Assembly (NCBI RefSeq): GCF_004766125.1
Contig: NZ_SJSA01000001.1
Coordinates: 1 to 64,000 of the forward strand
DNA: 64,000 bases
Source: Duncaniella freteri
GTDB taxonomy: Bacteria; Bacteroidota; Bacteroidia; Bacteroidales; Muribaculaceae
Reading direction: 5' to 3'
The translations under genes were made by a program, and so were the position numbers. Below, piece by piece: positions 8,105 through 15,804 of this stretch (its first letter is position 1; every line of letters begins with the position of its first letter). A model generated the notes under the pieces. It did not search any database. It saw nothing but the letters and a program-made list of their open reading frames with translations, and was not told the DNA's origin.

Positions 8105-10269
8105 GACATTGCTAATTGTGTGTCGTTTAGCGCTCCCATAAGGGTCTCCAAAATAACAGCCTTGACCTTTTCGGTACTTTCGCCGACGGTCGCGGTGTGT
8201 ATCTCGAAGCGCTCGACAAGTTTGTCAATATTTACAGTTATGTTTCTTATTTTTCCGCCTCCGTCACTGCCGGATCCTTTGCCGCCTGTTCCACTCGCAC
8301 CGCTCAGAGTGTTGCCGGTGGGGTTGACTTCCGGAACAGTCACCCCCGGAACCGTCGCACCGCTTCCGTTGGTTGTTGGCTTGTTTCCTTTGGGACTCTT
8401 TTTGCCCTCTTTTTGGGCGGACTCTGCCATTTCGGCATTGTAAGCCTCATTAAACGCCTGACCCACCTGTTTGCCGTAGTCACTGAAACCGGCTTTTAAC
8501 TTTTTCAGGGCTGCATCTATTCCGGAGGGGGATAAATTGAACGCTGCTTTTATCAGGTCGCCGATTGCTCCAAAAGTGTTTTTAGCAAGTTCGCCGATAC
8601 CGGTAAAACAAGCCTTGAACGCCGCCCATGTCCCTTTGAGCACTGCCCGGAATTTAGCCGACGTGTTCCAGAAGTAAGCACCTATCGCTATCAATGCAGC
8701 AATGGCCGCAGCTATCCAGCCAACAATCGGAATGCTCATAATTGCGACCGAAACGGCGCGACAAGCTGCCGAGGCAGTAGTGGCAAAAGTTCCGAAAGCT
8801 GTTGAAGCAATGCCGGAGAATGTGGCGGACGCTGTGCCACTCGTCACAAGTGACAATATGAGTGCGCCCAGACCTTTCAGAGCGTTAAAAACTCCTACGG
8901 TGGCAAATCGAATTAACCCTATTGTTGCGCGTCCCATATTACCGATAAAGCCCAGTGATACCATGTTGGTAGTTGAGAGTGTGCCGTTCATCAGCGCGAA
9001 GTTAACGCCGGCTGCACGAACCCAACCCACAACACTGCTCCACATACTTGCCCATTTGAGATTTTTAATTAACAGCATTAGTCTCCAGCCTGCTGTAAGT
9101 AATGGGGCAAGTTGAGCAATCGGCACAAGTGCAGAAGTCAGGACACCGCACCATAACGAAAAATCGCCGGTGGCTTGGAATATGGTAATTTTGAAGTCCT
9201 CAAATTGTTGGTTTACTCGTGCCTGTCGCTCGGCATAGCTGTCCATGACAATAGCGGCCTGCTCGGTCGCGCTGTTGGTTCCAGTTACGGCGGTCGTGAA
9301 GTCTTGCAGGCTTTCGGTGCCTTGTATAAGGGCACGGGCGGCGTTGGCATTTTCCACACCAAAGAATTTTGACAACAGCGCGGAGTCGTTAAGCATCGGT
9401 TTCAGCATCTCGAGGCGCTCTTTAAGGCTCTTGGAGTTGTCGCCCAGAGCCACAACATCAATGCCGGCCTTTTCAAGCTCCTCCCGTGCCTGCTTCTCGA
9501 CGAAGCGGCCTTTGCTGAGCTGGCCCAGAACGTTTCGCAATGCGACACCTCCCTCGCTGGCTTTTTTGCCCGCCTTGTCAAGTACCTGGATTGCGGCGTT
9601 TGTTTCCTCGAAGCTCACATTTGCAGCCTTGGCAGCCATACCGCACTGCTGGAGCGCCGCGCTTATCGCCGGAAGTTCCGCCGATCCTGCCTGTCCGGCT
9701 GCCGCCATTACGTTCATCATGCGCGCCATTTCCCCGGCTGCCGCCGTCGGGTCCTCCATGCTCACCCCGTACTGGTTCATCGCCGTGGTAAGCACCTGAG
9801 CCGCCGCCACGCCGTCCCCGCCCATCAGCTTGCTGGTCGTCTGTATGCAGTCGCCCATCTCCCTGAGCGCGTCCGGGTATTTGCCCAGCTCCGGCGTCAG
9901 CTGCGAGAGCAGCAGTTTGTAACCCTCAACCGCCACGGCGGCGTCAGTGCCGAACGCCTTTGCGCTCTGCCGCGCGAATGTCTCGATCTGTTTCAGACCC
10001 TCGCCCGTAACGCCAGCAACAGCGCTTAAATCGTGCATCTGGCTGTCCAGCTTTATGCCCGCACTGCTCAGACCGCCTATTGCCTCGCTTAGGTTCCGCG
10101 CCATGTCCGTAGCGTATGAGAACGTGGCAAGCGACGCAGCAAAACTGCGCCCGCGACTTTCGGCGACCTCCGCCCTTGCGGAAAATTCGCCGGCCGCTGC
10201 GCTCATGCCGCTTATCTGCGCCACAAAATTGCCGCCTATCCTAAAAATGTAGTCAAATACGCTTGCCAT
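8101..10269 (-). CDS. Tail tape measure protein
   Basis: 722 residues, the largest protein of the phage, as expected for a tape measure. Residues about 60-350 resemble the TP901 core, with Ala-rich amphipathic segments such as EMARMMNVMAAAGQAGSAEL. Hydrophobic segments lie around 440-560, including IVGWIAAAIAALIAIGAYFW. The C-terminus is Gly/Ser-rich. It sets tail length and lies inside the tube. It follows the frameshifted tail chaperone gene, the canonical order in contractile and flexible-tailed phages. Confidence 0.85.
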   Translation of the reverse strand: MASVFDYIFRIGGNFVAQISGMSAAAGEFSARAEVAESRGRSFAASLATFSYATDMARNLSEAIGGLSSAGIKLDSQMHDLSAVAGVTGEGLKQIETFARQSAKAFGTDAAVAVEGYKLLLSQLTPELGKYPDALREMGDCIQTTSKLMGGDGVAAAQVLTTAMNQYGVSMEDPTAAAGEMARMMNVMAAAGQAGSAELPAISAALQQCGMAAKAANVSFEETNAAIQVLDKAGKKASEGGVALRNVLGQLSKGRFVEKQAREELEKAGIDVVALGDNSKSLKERLEMLKPMLNDSALLSKFFGVENANAARALIQGTESLQDFTTAVTGTNSATEQAAIVMDSYAERQARVNQQFEDFKITIFQATGDFSLWCGVLTSALVPIAQLAPLLTAGWRLMLLIKNLKWASMWSSVVGWVRAAGVNFALMNGTLSTTNMVSLGFIGNMGRATIGLIRFATVGVFNALKGLGALILSLVTSGTASATFSGIASTAFGTFATTASAACRAVSVAIMSIPIVGWIAAAIAALIAIGAYFWNTSAKFRAVLKGTWAAFKACFTGIGELAKNTFGAIGDLIKAAFNLSPSGIDAALKKLKAGFSDYGKQVGQAFNEAYNAEMAESAQKEGKKSPKGNKPTTNGSGATVPGVTVPEVNPTGNTLSGASGTGGKGSGSDGGGKIRNITVNIDKLVERFEIHTATVGESTEKVKAVILETLMGALNDTQLAMS

Positions 10270-10292
10270 GTCGTTTTTATTCGCTATATTTG
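10263..10292 (+). promoter_or_regulatory. Host-type promoter for the small membrane gene
   Basis: TTG at 10263-10265, 19 bases, then TATATTTG at 10285-10292 match the Bacteroides vegetative promoter TTTG-N19-TAnnTTTG. It points rightward, against the surrounding leftward operon, with the ATG 27 bp downstream. Confidence 0.65.
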
Positions 10293-10318
10293 TAGCACCT
10301 TACCAAAGTAACAAGACC

Positions 10319-10465
10319 ATGTTTACCAAAATAATCATATCAGTTTTGGCCCTGCTGTGGAAACTCTTCGTAGTCCTTGGCTTTATCGGCTTGTTCATCT
10401 GGCTGTGGCGCGGGTTTCGGAGCATGGTTAAGGGCGACGGCCCTGGCTCGCTGCCCTGGCTTTAG
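10319..10465 (+). CDS. Small membrane protein, candidate prophage moron
   Basis: 48 residues, opposite in strand to all tail genes around it. Residues 3-27 form one strong transmembrane helix (KIIISVLALLWKLFVVLGFI), followed by LWRGF and a short polar tail. The ATG at 10319 is preferred over an upstream one at 10268, which would precede the promoter. A near-consensus host promoter lies just upstream, so it is likely expressed in the lysogen. Single-helix prophage proteins of this kind often affect superinfection, but nothing in the sequence proves that. It overlaps the end of the frameshifted chaperone product on the other strand. Confidence 0.5.
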   Translation: MFTKIIISVLALLWKLFVVLGFIGLFIWLWRGFRSMVKGDGPGSLPWL

Positions 10466-11006
10466 GGCTTCTCTCCGAACAATGACGCGATAAGTTCTGC
10501 CCGGTTCCGGTTCCTCCATCGCTCCAGCCATAGTGCCTCGCAGTAGAGCCGCGCCCATTCCTCCTCCGTCTCAATCTTTTCAATATCAATGTGCAGGTTA
10601 GCCCGGATCAGGGCGCACCCCTTGGCGAAGCCGTCCTCCTCGTCAGACTCCGCCAGTGTGTGCGCCTCTACAAGTTTTTTATTAGACCCTGGAAGCCGTT
10701 GAGCACTTCACCCAACTTCTTTTGAACAGCCATGAAGAGCAGCGCATCGGTGCGCAGTTCCTTACTACCGCCCAGCCAGCAGTTGTCGAACATCACTTTA
10801 CCGGCTTCCACTTCGTCGCTTTTTGCAACCTTGGTTACAGCCTTGAGAGTCTCCAGAGTGGGACGCTTGAAATAGCCGATATGCACCTCGTCGCCGTCCT
10901 GAATTTCAACTGCGAAACTTTTGCGGTGCTGAGCCTTGAAAGCGTCAACCTGTGCTTCGGTCAAATCGCCGTTAAATACTTTAGGGGTGTTGTTAACCTT
11001 TTCCAT
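10462..11006 (-). CDS. Tail assembly chaperone fusion (gpGT type) by -1 frameshift
   Basis: A slippery heptamer A-AAA-AAC (complement of 10674-10680) lies two codons before the stop of the upstream frame. Slipping back one base continues through KKLVEAHTLAESDEEDG and ends ALWLERWRNRNRAELIASL at 10462, about 180 residues in total. Tailed phages produce the minor GT form this way, to hold the tape measure during tube assembly. The extension is acidic, then aromatic/basic, and directly precedes the tape measure gene. Expression of the extension is inferred from the site and the open frame. Confidence 0.75.
10668..11006 (-). CDS. Tail assembly chaperone, short form (gpG type)
   Basis: 112 residues ending FQGLIKNL just after the slippery site. 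It lies between the tail tube and the tape measure, which is the standard place of tail chaperones. The sequence has a small beta-rich N-terminal part (SFAVEIQDGDEVHIGYFKRP) and a helical C-terminal part with the conserved-looking segment VMFDNCWLGGSKEL. It should bind the tape measure protein and recruit tube subunits. Start at the ATG at 11006. Confidence 0.75.
   Translation of the reverse strand: MEKVNNTPKVFNGDLTEAQVDAFKAQHRKSFAVEIQDGDEVHIGYFKRPTLETLKAVTKVAKSDEVEAGKVMFDNCWLGGSKELRTDALLFMAVQKKLGEVLNGFQGLIKNL
10674..10680 (-). promoter_or_regulatory. Programmed -1 frameshift site
   Basis: Reading leftward the bases are AAAAAAC, in register as A-AAA-AAC with the zero-frame codons AAA AAC, followed by TTG TAG. 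This is a classical X-XXY-YYZ heptamer. The -1 frame stays open for about 70 further codons. Confidence 0.8.
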
Positions 11007-11052
11007 GCTTTTTAATCGGGGGTTAAATGGTTTTTTAATCGATTTTAAATCG

Positions 11053-11068
11053 CTCTGCCTAAGCAGAG
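11053..11068 (-). repeat. Intergenic hairpin, copy 2
   Basis: CTCTGC-CTAA-GCAGAG, with flanks nearly the same as the copy at 6858-6873, in the gap between the tube and chaperone genes. Confidence 0.55.
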
Positions 11069-11147
11069 AATAACTGTTTAAGTTTGATTATTAGTGACCG
11101 TTAAGGGGGTCAGCCCTTAACGGCCTTAAAAGGGTGCGAAATGGGGA

Positions 11148-11594
11148 TTATGCAGCTTTGCCCCATTCGATATGTGAGGGAACGAGCGGAAGTTCTACCT
11201 CCTGCCCGGTGTCTCCCTCTTTCCACTTGCGAGTATTGCTTGAAATATGGCAGTTGCGGATCTTGTCAGTTACCACGACCCCATTTTCAGGCAAATAACT
11301 CACCTGTATTTCAATGGGTGGGAGGTCTTGCAGTCGTCCGTTCACGCTCTGGGATTGAAGCGCCACAACTTCCTCGTGGTAGAGGGTAATTTTAGCGGAG
11401 GGGGTTATACGTCCTTTTGCACGTCCCACCGGGTGACGCCCTGCGCCCCACTTGTTAACGATTTCCTGCTCATCGCCATACTCCACACCTGTAATGCCGG
11501 TAACAGGCACACCGCCGACAAGTACGACAATATCAGCCCACGCAACTAACATGCCGTTAACCATAGGCACGCCGTTTTTAATGCTTACGTTCAT
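11148..11594 (-). CDS. Tail tube protein
   Basis: 148 residues, directly downstream of the sheath gene, the usual order sheath-tube-chaperone-tape measure. The predicted strands (GVPVTGITGVEYGDEQEIVNKWG, RITPSAKITLYHEEV) fit a beta-sandwich tube subunit of contractile phages. It would form the inner tube through which DNA passes. No close family signature is recognised beyond order and size. Confidence 0.7.
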   Translation of the reverse strand: MNVSIKNGVPMVNGMLVAWADIVVLVGGVPVTGITGVEYGDEQEIVNKWGAGRHPVGRAKGRITPSAKITLYHEEVVALQSQSVNGRLQDLPPIEIQVSYLPENGVVVTDKIRNCHISSNTRKWKEGDTGQEVELPLVPSHIEWGKAA

Positions 11595-11617
11595 TGCTTT
11601 TGCCTTTTGTGTTTAGG

Positions 11618-12796
11618 TTATACGGATTTAGCGAACCCGATTTTAATTCTCACATGTCGCATAACCGGGACTGCAACATTCTTGATTACGAACTCTACCA
11701 GGCTGGTGCTTGCGACATCCTGCTCCGGGTCTATCTCAACTTTGTAGCCGCTAAGTTCCCCGGCTCGTTCCATAGCCTCGAGGGCTTGGTTTGCCACAGT
11801 TTCCAAATGCGCCACGGTATAGCTTGCCAACTGTCCGGTGGAAGCGTCAACATATACGTTGCCGCCGAGTTCCGGCTTTACGTATGTGCGTATGCCGCGC
11901 ACAGCCTTATCCATAGTTCGCACGCTCTCAATGGCTGCGTAGTCGCTGATTGCGGAGTCCATTGTGTGGCTGTCATTCATATAGCTTCCGGCTTGCCCGG
12001 TATGAGTGATAAAGAACAGATAACGCGCCGTGTCAAGTGTCTCGAGCAATGCTTTATCCACATCGCGCAACAGTGTACCGTCACCGAAAGCCGGGAGACT
12101 TACACCGGTGGGGAACTCTTTGATCCATGCAATACACTGGTGAACCTTTGCGCTGCTAAGCAAGCCCATAACGACACCCAGACCGCTGACGCTTGCTTTC
12201 CCGGTGTTGGTCTTGTCGTTAAACAGGTCTGCTCCTTTGCCGCTTCCTGCCTGACCTATCACCACGCTGACGCGGCTTTTATTCTCACCCGCAAGGTTAA
12301 CCGGCATTGTGTTGAGCGTGCCCACTTTCGGGGCGTACACGACAGACAGTTCCGCCTCCTCCCCGGCAAGTGCGTCCGCGACACCCTGCAGGGCCGTGAG
12401 GTCGTCACCGCTAAGGGTGCGGTCGCCACACCATACGCCGATCTGACGGATACGGCCGGCCGCAAAGTTCTGCACTGTCTTAAGCTCGGCGAATGTCTGG
12501 GACTCACCCTGCGGCTTCTCGAAGATCGCCACATACAGGCTTACAGCCGGGTTAATTCGGTAAAGTTCGCTGAGCTGATAGTGAAGCACACGCACGCCCC
12601 AGCTTGCTGCATCCTCCTTAATACCCGCAGCCTCCGCCGCGTCAATGGTGCTGAGTGGCTGCACGTGGTCGGTTTTGAACGCGGCCGGAATATCTGCCGC
12701 CGGAAGATAGACCACAAAACCGGTTATATGGTCCTCACCGGGCAGAGACTTGGGGACATTGCCGTTCTGTCTCTGTATATTCAGACTTGTTGCCAT
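11618..12796 (-). CDS. Contractile tail sheath protein (DUF2586-like)
   Basis: 392 residues. The pattern SLYVAIFEKP, GVWCGDRTLSGDDL and TAEKSRVSVVIGQ-like strands resembles DUF2586 sheath proteins of Mu-like Bacteroidales phages. The C-terminus GYKVEIDPEQDVASTSLVEF, then VPVMRHVRIKIGF, fits the sheath C-terminal domain. It shows that the virion is a myovirus with a contractile tail, as Mu is. The start at 12796 overlaps the previous stop. A long open frame exists on the opposite strand but is a shadow of this gene. Confidence 0.75.
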   Translation of the reverse strand: MATSLNIQRQNGNVPKSLPGEDHITGFVVYLPAADIPAAFKTDHVQPLSTIDAAEAAGIKEDAASWGVRVLHYQLSELYRINPAVSLYVAIFEKPQGESQTFAELKTVQNFAAGRIRQIGVWCGDRTLSGDDLTALQGVADALAGEEAELSVVYAPKVGTLNTMPVNLAGENKSRVSVVIGQAGSGKGADLFNDKTNTGKASVSGLGVVMGLLSSAKVHQCIAWIKEFPTGVSLPAFGDGTLLRDVDKALLETLDTARYLFFITHTGQAGSYMNDSHTMDSAISDYAAIESVRTMDKAVRGIRTYVKPELGGNVYVDASTGQLASYTVAHLETVANQALEAMERAGELSGYKVEIDPEQDVASTSLVEFVIKNVAVPVMRHVRIKIGFAKSV

Positions 12797-13173
12797 TACG
12801 CTTCCACTTTTAAGGGTACTGCCGAAAATCCCAGACTTTTGCCGTGGTTTCGGGCGTCAGTTTCCTGTTTGAAACACTGGCCGTCGGCTGTCACCCATAC
12901 TGCCGGGAGACTGTGACGCCGGCACGCTGCTTTACCCACAGCAGTAAGGGCGTCAGTTTCCGCCTTTGCTTTGGCGCGGGCTGCTTTCAGTTTTGCGACC
13001 AGTTCCGGCTCGGGCTGGTTCTTGCCTTTGCCTGACTTTTTCGCCGAAGCTGTCTCTAAGGTTGCCGCGACGTGTGCCATCTCCTCCGCAGTGACGGCGC
13101 CGGCTTCATTAATCGTTGCCAGATTTTCCGCTGCGATTTCGGCTGTGGTCTTTTCTTTTGTTTCGTTGCTCAT
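12796..13173 (-). CDS. Unrecognised protein before the sheath gene
   Basis: 125 residues, translationally coupled to the spanin-like gene upstream and to the sheath downstream. The N-terminal two thirds are charged and helical (EMAHVAATLETASAKKSGKG, KAARAKAKAETDALTAVGKA). The C-terminal third, RHSLPAVWVTADGQCF then ETDARNHG, looks like a short beta-hairpin module. By position it could be a tail-terminator or joining protein, but I do not recognise it. Confidence 0.5.
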   Translation of the reverse strand: MSNETKEKTTAEIAAENLATINEAGAVTAEEMAHVAATLETASAKKSGKGKNQPEPELVAKLKAARAKAKAETDALTAVGKAACRRHSLPAVWVTADGQCFKQETDARNHGKSLGFSAVPLKVEA

Positions 13174-13715
13174 ATCTTTTTACGTTTTAGATTATATATT
13201 TTCCACCCTGCTACTGACAGGATCAGAACTGCAGCCAATATCAGGGTGGCGACTTTCAACCGTTCCCACAGGCTCGGGGCTTTGGTAGCTGTTACCGTCA
13301 CTTCGTCAAGCGTGCCGCCGTCAATGGTCTGCACCGCTTCGGTTTCGGTCTCGGCTTTCTCCTCGGCGGTAATATCTGCCGCCTCATTACTCTGCTGCTC
13401 CTCGCCGTGGGTCTGCCGGATCTTGGCTTTTAACGGTCTTTGTCCGGTGTCCGGGTCGGGTTGCTTTTCAGTGTCGTAGACCTCAATCTCCGTAACCGTC
13501 AGCCCCCGGGTTTGGGTCTCCCTCGTCAGGGTCGCCTCTTGGTGTTGGGTGTGCACCTCGCAACCTTTGGCGCTCGTCGTCACATGCTCCGTTGTTTCCG
13601 TCCTGGTGTGCTCCGCGACCTTTCGGTGTGAGCAGCAGCTCGAATTTGACAGGGCAGCTATCAATATGACGACAGCCCCAAATGCGCTCCAGTGCGTTGT
13701 TGAGTCTTTGCACAT
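13170..13715 (-). CDS. Candidate unimolecular spanin
   Basis: 181 residues with a hydrophobic N-terminus (AFGAVVILIAALSNSSCC) whose Cys pair could be a weak lipobox. A long charged Thr/Glu-rich periplasmic region follows. A C-terminal transmembrane helix ends the protein (LKVATLILAAVLILSVAGWKIY, then KRKKI). An outer-membrane lipid anchor plus an inner-membrane helix in one protein is the u-spanin architecture, as in phage T1. It lies two genes after the endolysin. The lipobox is imperfect, so the lipoprotein assignment is tentative. Confidence 0.55.
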   Translation of the reverse strand: MCKDSTTHWSAFGAVVILIAALSNSSCCSHRKVAEHTRTETTEHVTTSAKGCEVHTQHQEATLTRETQTRGLTVTEIEVYDTEKQPDPDTGQRPLKAKIRQTHGEEQQSNEAADITAEEKAETETEAVQTIDGGTLDEVTVTATKAPSLWERLKVATLILAAVLILSVAGWKIYNLKRKKI

Positions 13716-13968
13716 CTTTGCGTAAGTTAGTTATTTCGGCTTTGAGCGGCGGCACAATACTTTCCATCAGTATGTCCGCAGCCTTTCGCACGTTTTCAAG
13801 CTCATTGCTTTTGACCTCTGCGAGCTTATTATTCATTTCAGCCCTCAGCGTCTTAAGTTCAATGCGGTATTTAGTGCGCTCCAGTTTGCGGCCAACCCAT
13901 GCCCCTACGGGACCAGATACCGCCGCAACAAGCGCCGATACTATGATTGTTATTATTTCGCCGCTCAT
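13483..13968 (-). CDS. Small membrane protein with coiled coil, candidate holin or inner spanin
   Basis: 161 residues. Residues 4-25 are hydrophobic (IITIIVSALVAAVSGPVGAW). About residues 30-95 form a coiled coil (LRAEMNNKLAEVKSNELENV). The last 60 residues, rich in Gly, Asp and Pro, overlap the spanin-like gene in another frame for 233 bp and look like overlap-driven sequence. This layout recalls nested Rz/Rz1. It follows the amidase gene, so this is a lysis cassette. The split of roles between this gene and the next is not certain. Confidence 0.5.
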   Translation of the reverse strand: MSGEIITIIVSALVAAVSGPVGAWVGRKLERTKYRIELKTLRAEMNNKLAEVKSNELENVRKAADILMESIVPPLKAEITNLRKDVQRLNNALERIWGCRHIDSCPVKFELLLTPKGRGAHQDGNNGACDDERQRLRGAHPTPRGDPDEGDPNPGADGYGD

Positions 13969-14053
13969 TCATTGTTCCAATGCTTTGTCGGCTGCGCTCG
14001 GCATAGCCGGAGCAAGCTCCGCTCTGCTCTCACTGGCACGACAATTCATATTG

Positions 14054-14683
14054 TTACTGTTTAATACCCACTTTTGTGAGCCATTTTTTTACATCGAAGC
14101 CGGGGCACGGTTTATTAGCAAATTCGTTATGACCGTGAACAGTAGCGCCGGGGTATTTCTTGAGAAGTTCTTTAACCAACTTTACAAGCGTAGCCTCTTG
14201 TGCCGGGGTTCGTGTGTCCTTCCCGATATTTTGCCAATTCGGGGTCTTACGTGGCGGACATCCGCCAACGTAACACACACCGATTGACCGCGTATTATGT
14301 CCGGTGCAATGCGCTCCGGCCACTGCCTCGGACCGCCCGGGGCGGATTTCCCCGTTTAGTCCGATAACATAGTGGTAGCCTATATCAGAAAAGCCACGCG
14401 CCAAATGGCTTGCTTTTATCCGGGTATTTGAAAACTCCTCACCCTCCGGCGTTGCCGTATAGTGCAGAATGATTTCATCGACCTTGCGCTTTCCGGGTGT
14501 CGCGCCCATAGCTGCAAGTGTCTGCGCTCCGGCTATTCCGTCAGCCGTTAACCCCTTACGCTTCTGAAACTCTTTGACGGCTTCCTCGGTCAACGGTCCG
14601 AAAATACCGTCAGGTATGAGGTTTAACCGCTGTTGCAGGGCTTTTACCTCCGCGCCTCTGCTTCCTTGTTTCAGTGTAGCCAT
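14054..14683 (-). CDS. Endolysin: N-acetylmuramoyl-L-alanine amidase with peptidoglycan-binding domain
   Basis: 209 residues. Residues 1-60 are a PG-binding-1 repeat (GSRGAEVKALQQRLN, DGIFGPLTEEAVKEFQ). Residues 68-209 are an amidase-2 domain with the zinc-ligand pattern IILHYTATPEGE, GYHYVIGLNGEI, and VHGHNEF then KPCPGFDVKKWL. It would cut the amide link between MurNAc and the stem peptide during lysis. Having the binding domain at the N-terminus is common in phage endolysins. No signal peptide is seen, so it would need the holin. It lies between capsid and spanin-like genes. Confidence 0.85.
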   Translation of the reverse strand: MATLKQGSRGAEVKALQQRLNLIPDGIFGPLTEEAVKEFQKRKGLTADGIAGAQTLAAMGATPGKRKVDEIILHYTATPEGEEFSNTRIKASHLARGFSDIGYHYVIGLNGEIRPGRSEAVAGAHCTGHNTRSIGVCYVGGCPPRKTPNWQNIGKDTRTPAQEATLVKLVKELLKKYPGATVHGHNEFANKPCPGFDVKKWLTKVGIKQ

Positions 14684-14690
14684 AGGTTTT

Positions 14691-15773
14691 TTACGCTTTT
14701 GCGCTGACTATTGCCATACGACAATTGGTCTCAGACAAAGGCAGACAAATGCCGTACTGGTCAAAGTTAACGAGGTTGCGGTGGTTCTGAGGGTCGTTCT
14801 CGGCTTTACTCCAGTAGAATGTTGTTGAGCCTGCGGCTTTCATCATTCTGCCGGCATAGAACGCAACGGAGCTCTGCGAGTCGGTCGCACCGGGAACAGC
14901 ACCCCATGCAAGTTTTTTACCTGCCGAGTTGTAATAGGGTGTGCCGTCATATTCGTAAATGTCAAAACCATACAGGCGGCCGATTTTGCCCTCGGTCTGG
15001 TTAATGTTGTAATGGTCTTTGAAACGCTGCTCTGTCTGGAGCAGGTCGTTCACATGGTCGGAACAGAGCACCAGCACGCGATCCTGCTTGGGTATACCCA
15101 TTTTGTCAAAGCTCCTTTTGACTGCCAAAAGGTCAGCCGAAGTCATGAGCTTGCGACCCTCTACAGCTTCGCCGGTAGTGAAAAGCACAGGCACGCCGGT
15201 TTTATTCTCATCCGGGGCAATGGCGTGTATTGCACGCTGACCGAACGCCTCGACCAATACATCGCGGTGGCGTTCCTGAACGCTTGCCATTTTGTCGTAA
15301 CTGATAGCGTGCAGCTCATCATTGGTCACAGGGGTTGCCTCGGTTGTGAACTTGTCAAGACTCACAGGCTTGTCCGCATCCTCCAGAGCAGTAACAGGAA
15401 TTGGGTAGGTGGTATTATTTACAAGCACCGTGGGGTCACCGCCGATTTCAACGAAGTGGATAACGTCGTTATTTACATACTGGTTATAACTGCGGATTCT
15501 TGCAAGCCAGCCCCACGACTCCAGGGCGGTGCGGAACTGTTTGATCTGCTCACCGGTCCATATCTCTTTGAGGACACCGGCACGGAATGAACCCGCGGGG
15601 GCTGCCTGACCTAATGCAAGTGCCAGAACATTGCCGGCGATTGCTCCGGTTTCAGGGGCGCAGCCGATTGCCACAGCACAGGTAGCGCCGGCGGCGGCAT
15701 TGAACGCAACGGCCATAATCATGCAGCTGACTATGCCGAGCAGCTTCTTAAAAAAATTGCTTTTCGATTTCAT
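14691..15773 (-). CDS. Major capsid protein with hydrophobic N-terminal leader
   Basis: 360 residues, directly after the prohead protease/scaffold gene, the usual order. From residue about 60 on (EIWTGEQIKQFRTALESWGW, YDKMASVQERHRDVLVEAFG) it fits the fold of Mu gpT-like/HK97-type capsids. The first 55 residues are odd: KKLLGIVSCMIMAVAFNAAA plus a further hydrophobic run, resembling a signal peptide. A delta-like segment removed by the protease is the simplest explanation. No better downstream start is available. It forms the icosahedral shell. Confidence 0.7.
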   Translation of the reverse strand: MKSKSNFFKKLLGIVSCMIMAVAFNAAAGATCAVAIGCAPETGAIAGNVLALALGQAAPAGSFRAGVLKEIWTGEQIKQFRTALESWGWLARIRSYNQYVNNDVIHFVEIGGDPTVLVNNTTYPIPVTALEDADKPVSLDKFTTEATPVTNDELHAISYDKMASVQERHRDVLVEAFGQRAIHAIAPDENKTGVPVLFTTGEAVEGRKLMTSADLLAVKRSFDKMGIPKQDRVLVLCSDHVNDLLQTEQRFKDHYNINQTEGKIGRLYGFDIYEYDGTPYYNSAGKKLAWGAVPGATDSQSSVAFYAGRMMKAAGSTTFYWSKAENDPQNHRNLVNFDQYGICLPLSETNCRMAIVSAKA

Positions 15774-15804
15774 TGCTGTTGTTGATTGTGTTTATAGGGT
15801 TTAT

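Noticed and set aside
10340-10558. 72-codon leftward frame after the tail chaperone
   Set aside because: The frameshifted chaperone extension occupies this region in another frame and explains it better.
11594-12916. 440-codon open frame on the plus strand
   Set aside because: It is antisense to the tail sheath gene, Cys/His-rich and without any recognisable motif; a shadow of GC-rich coding on the other strand.
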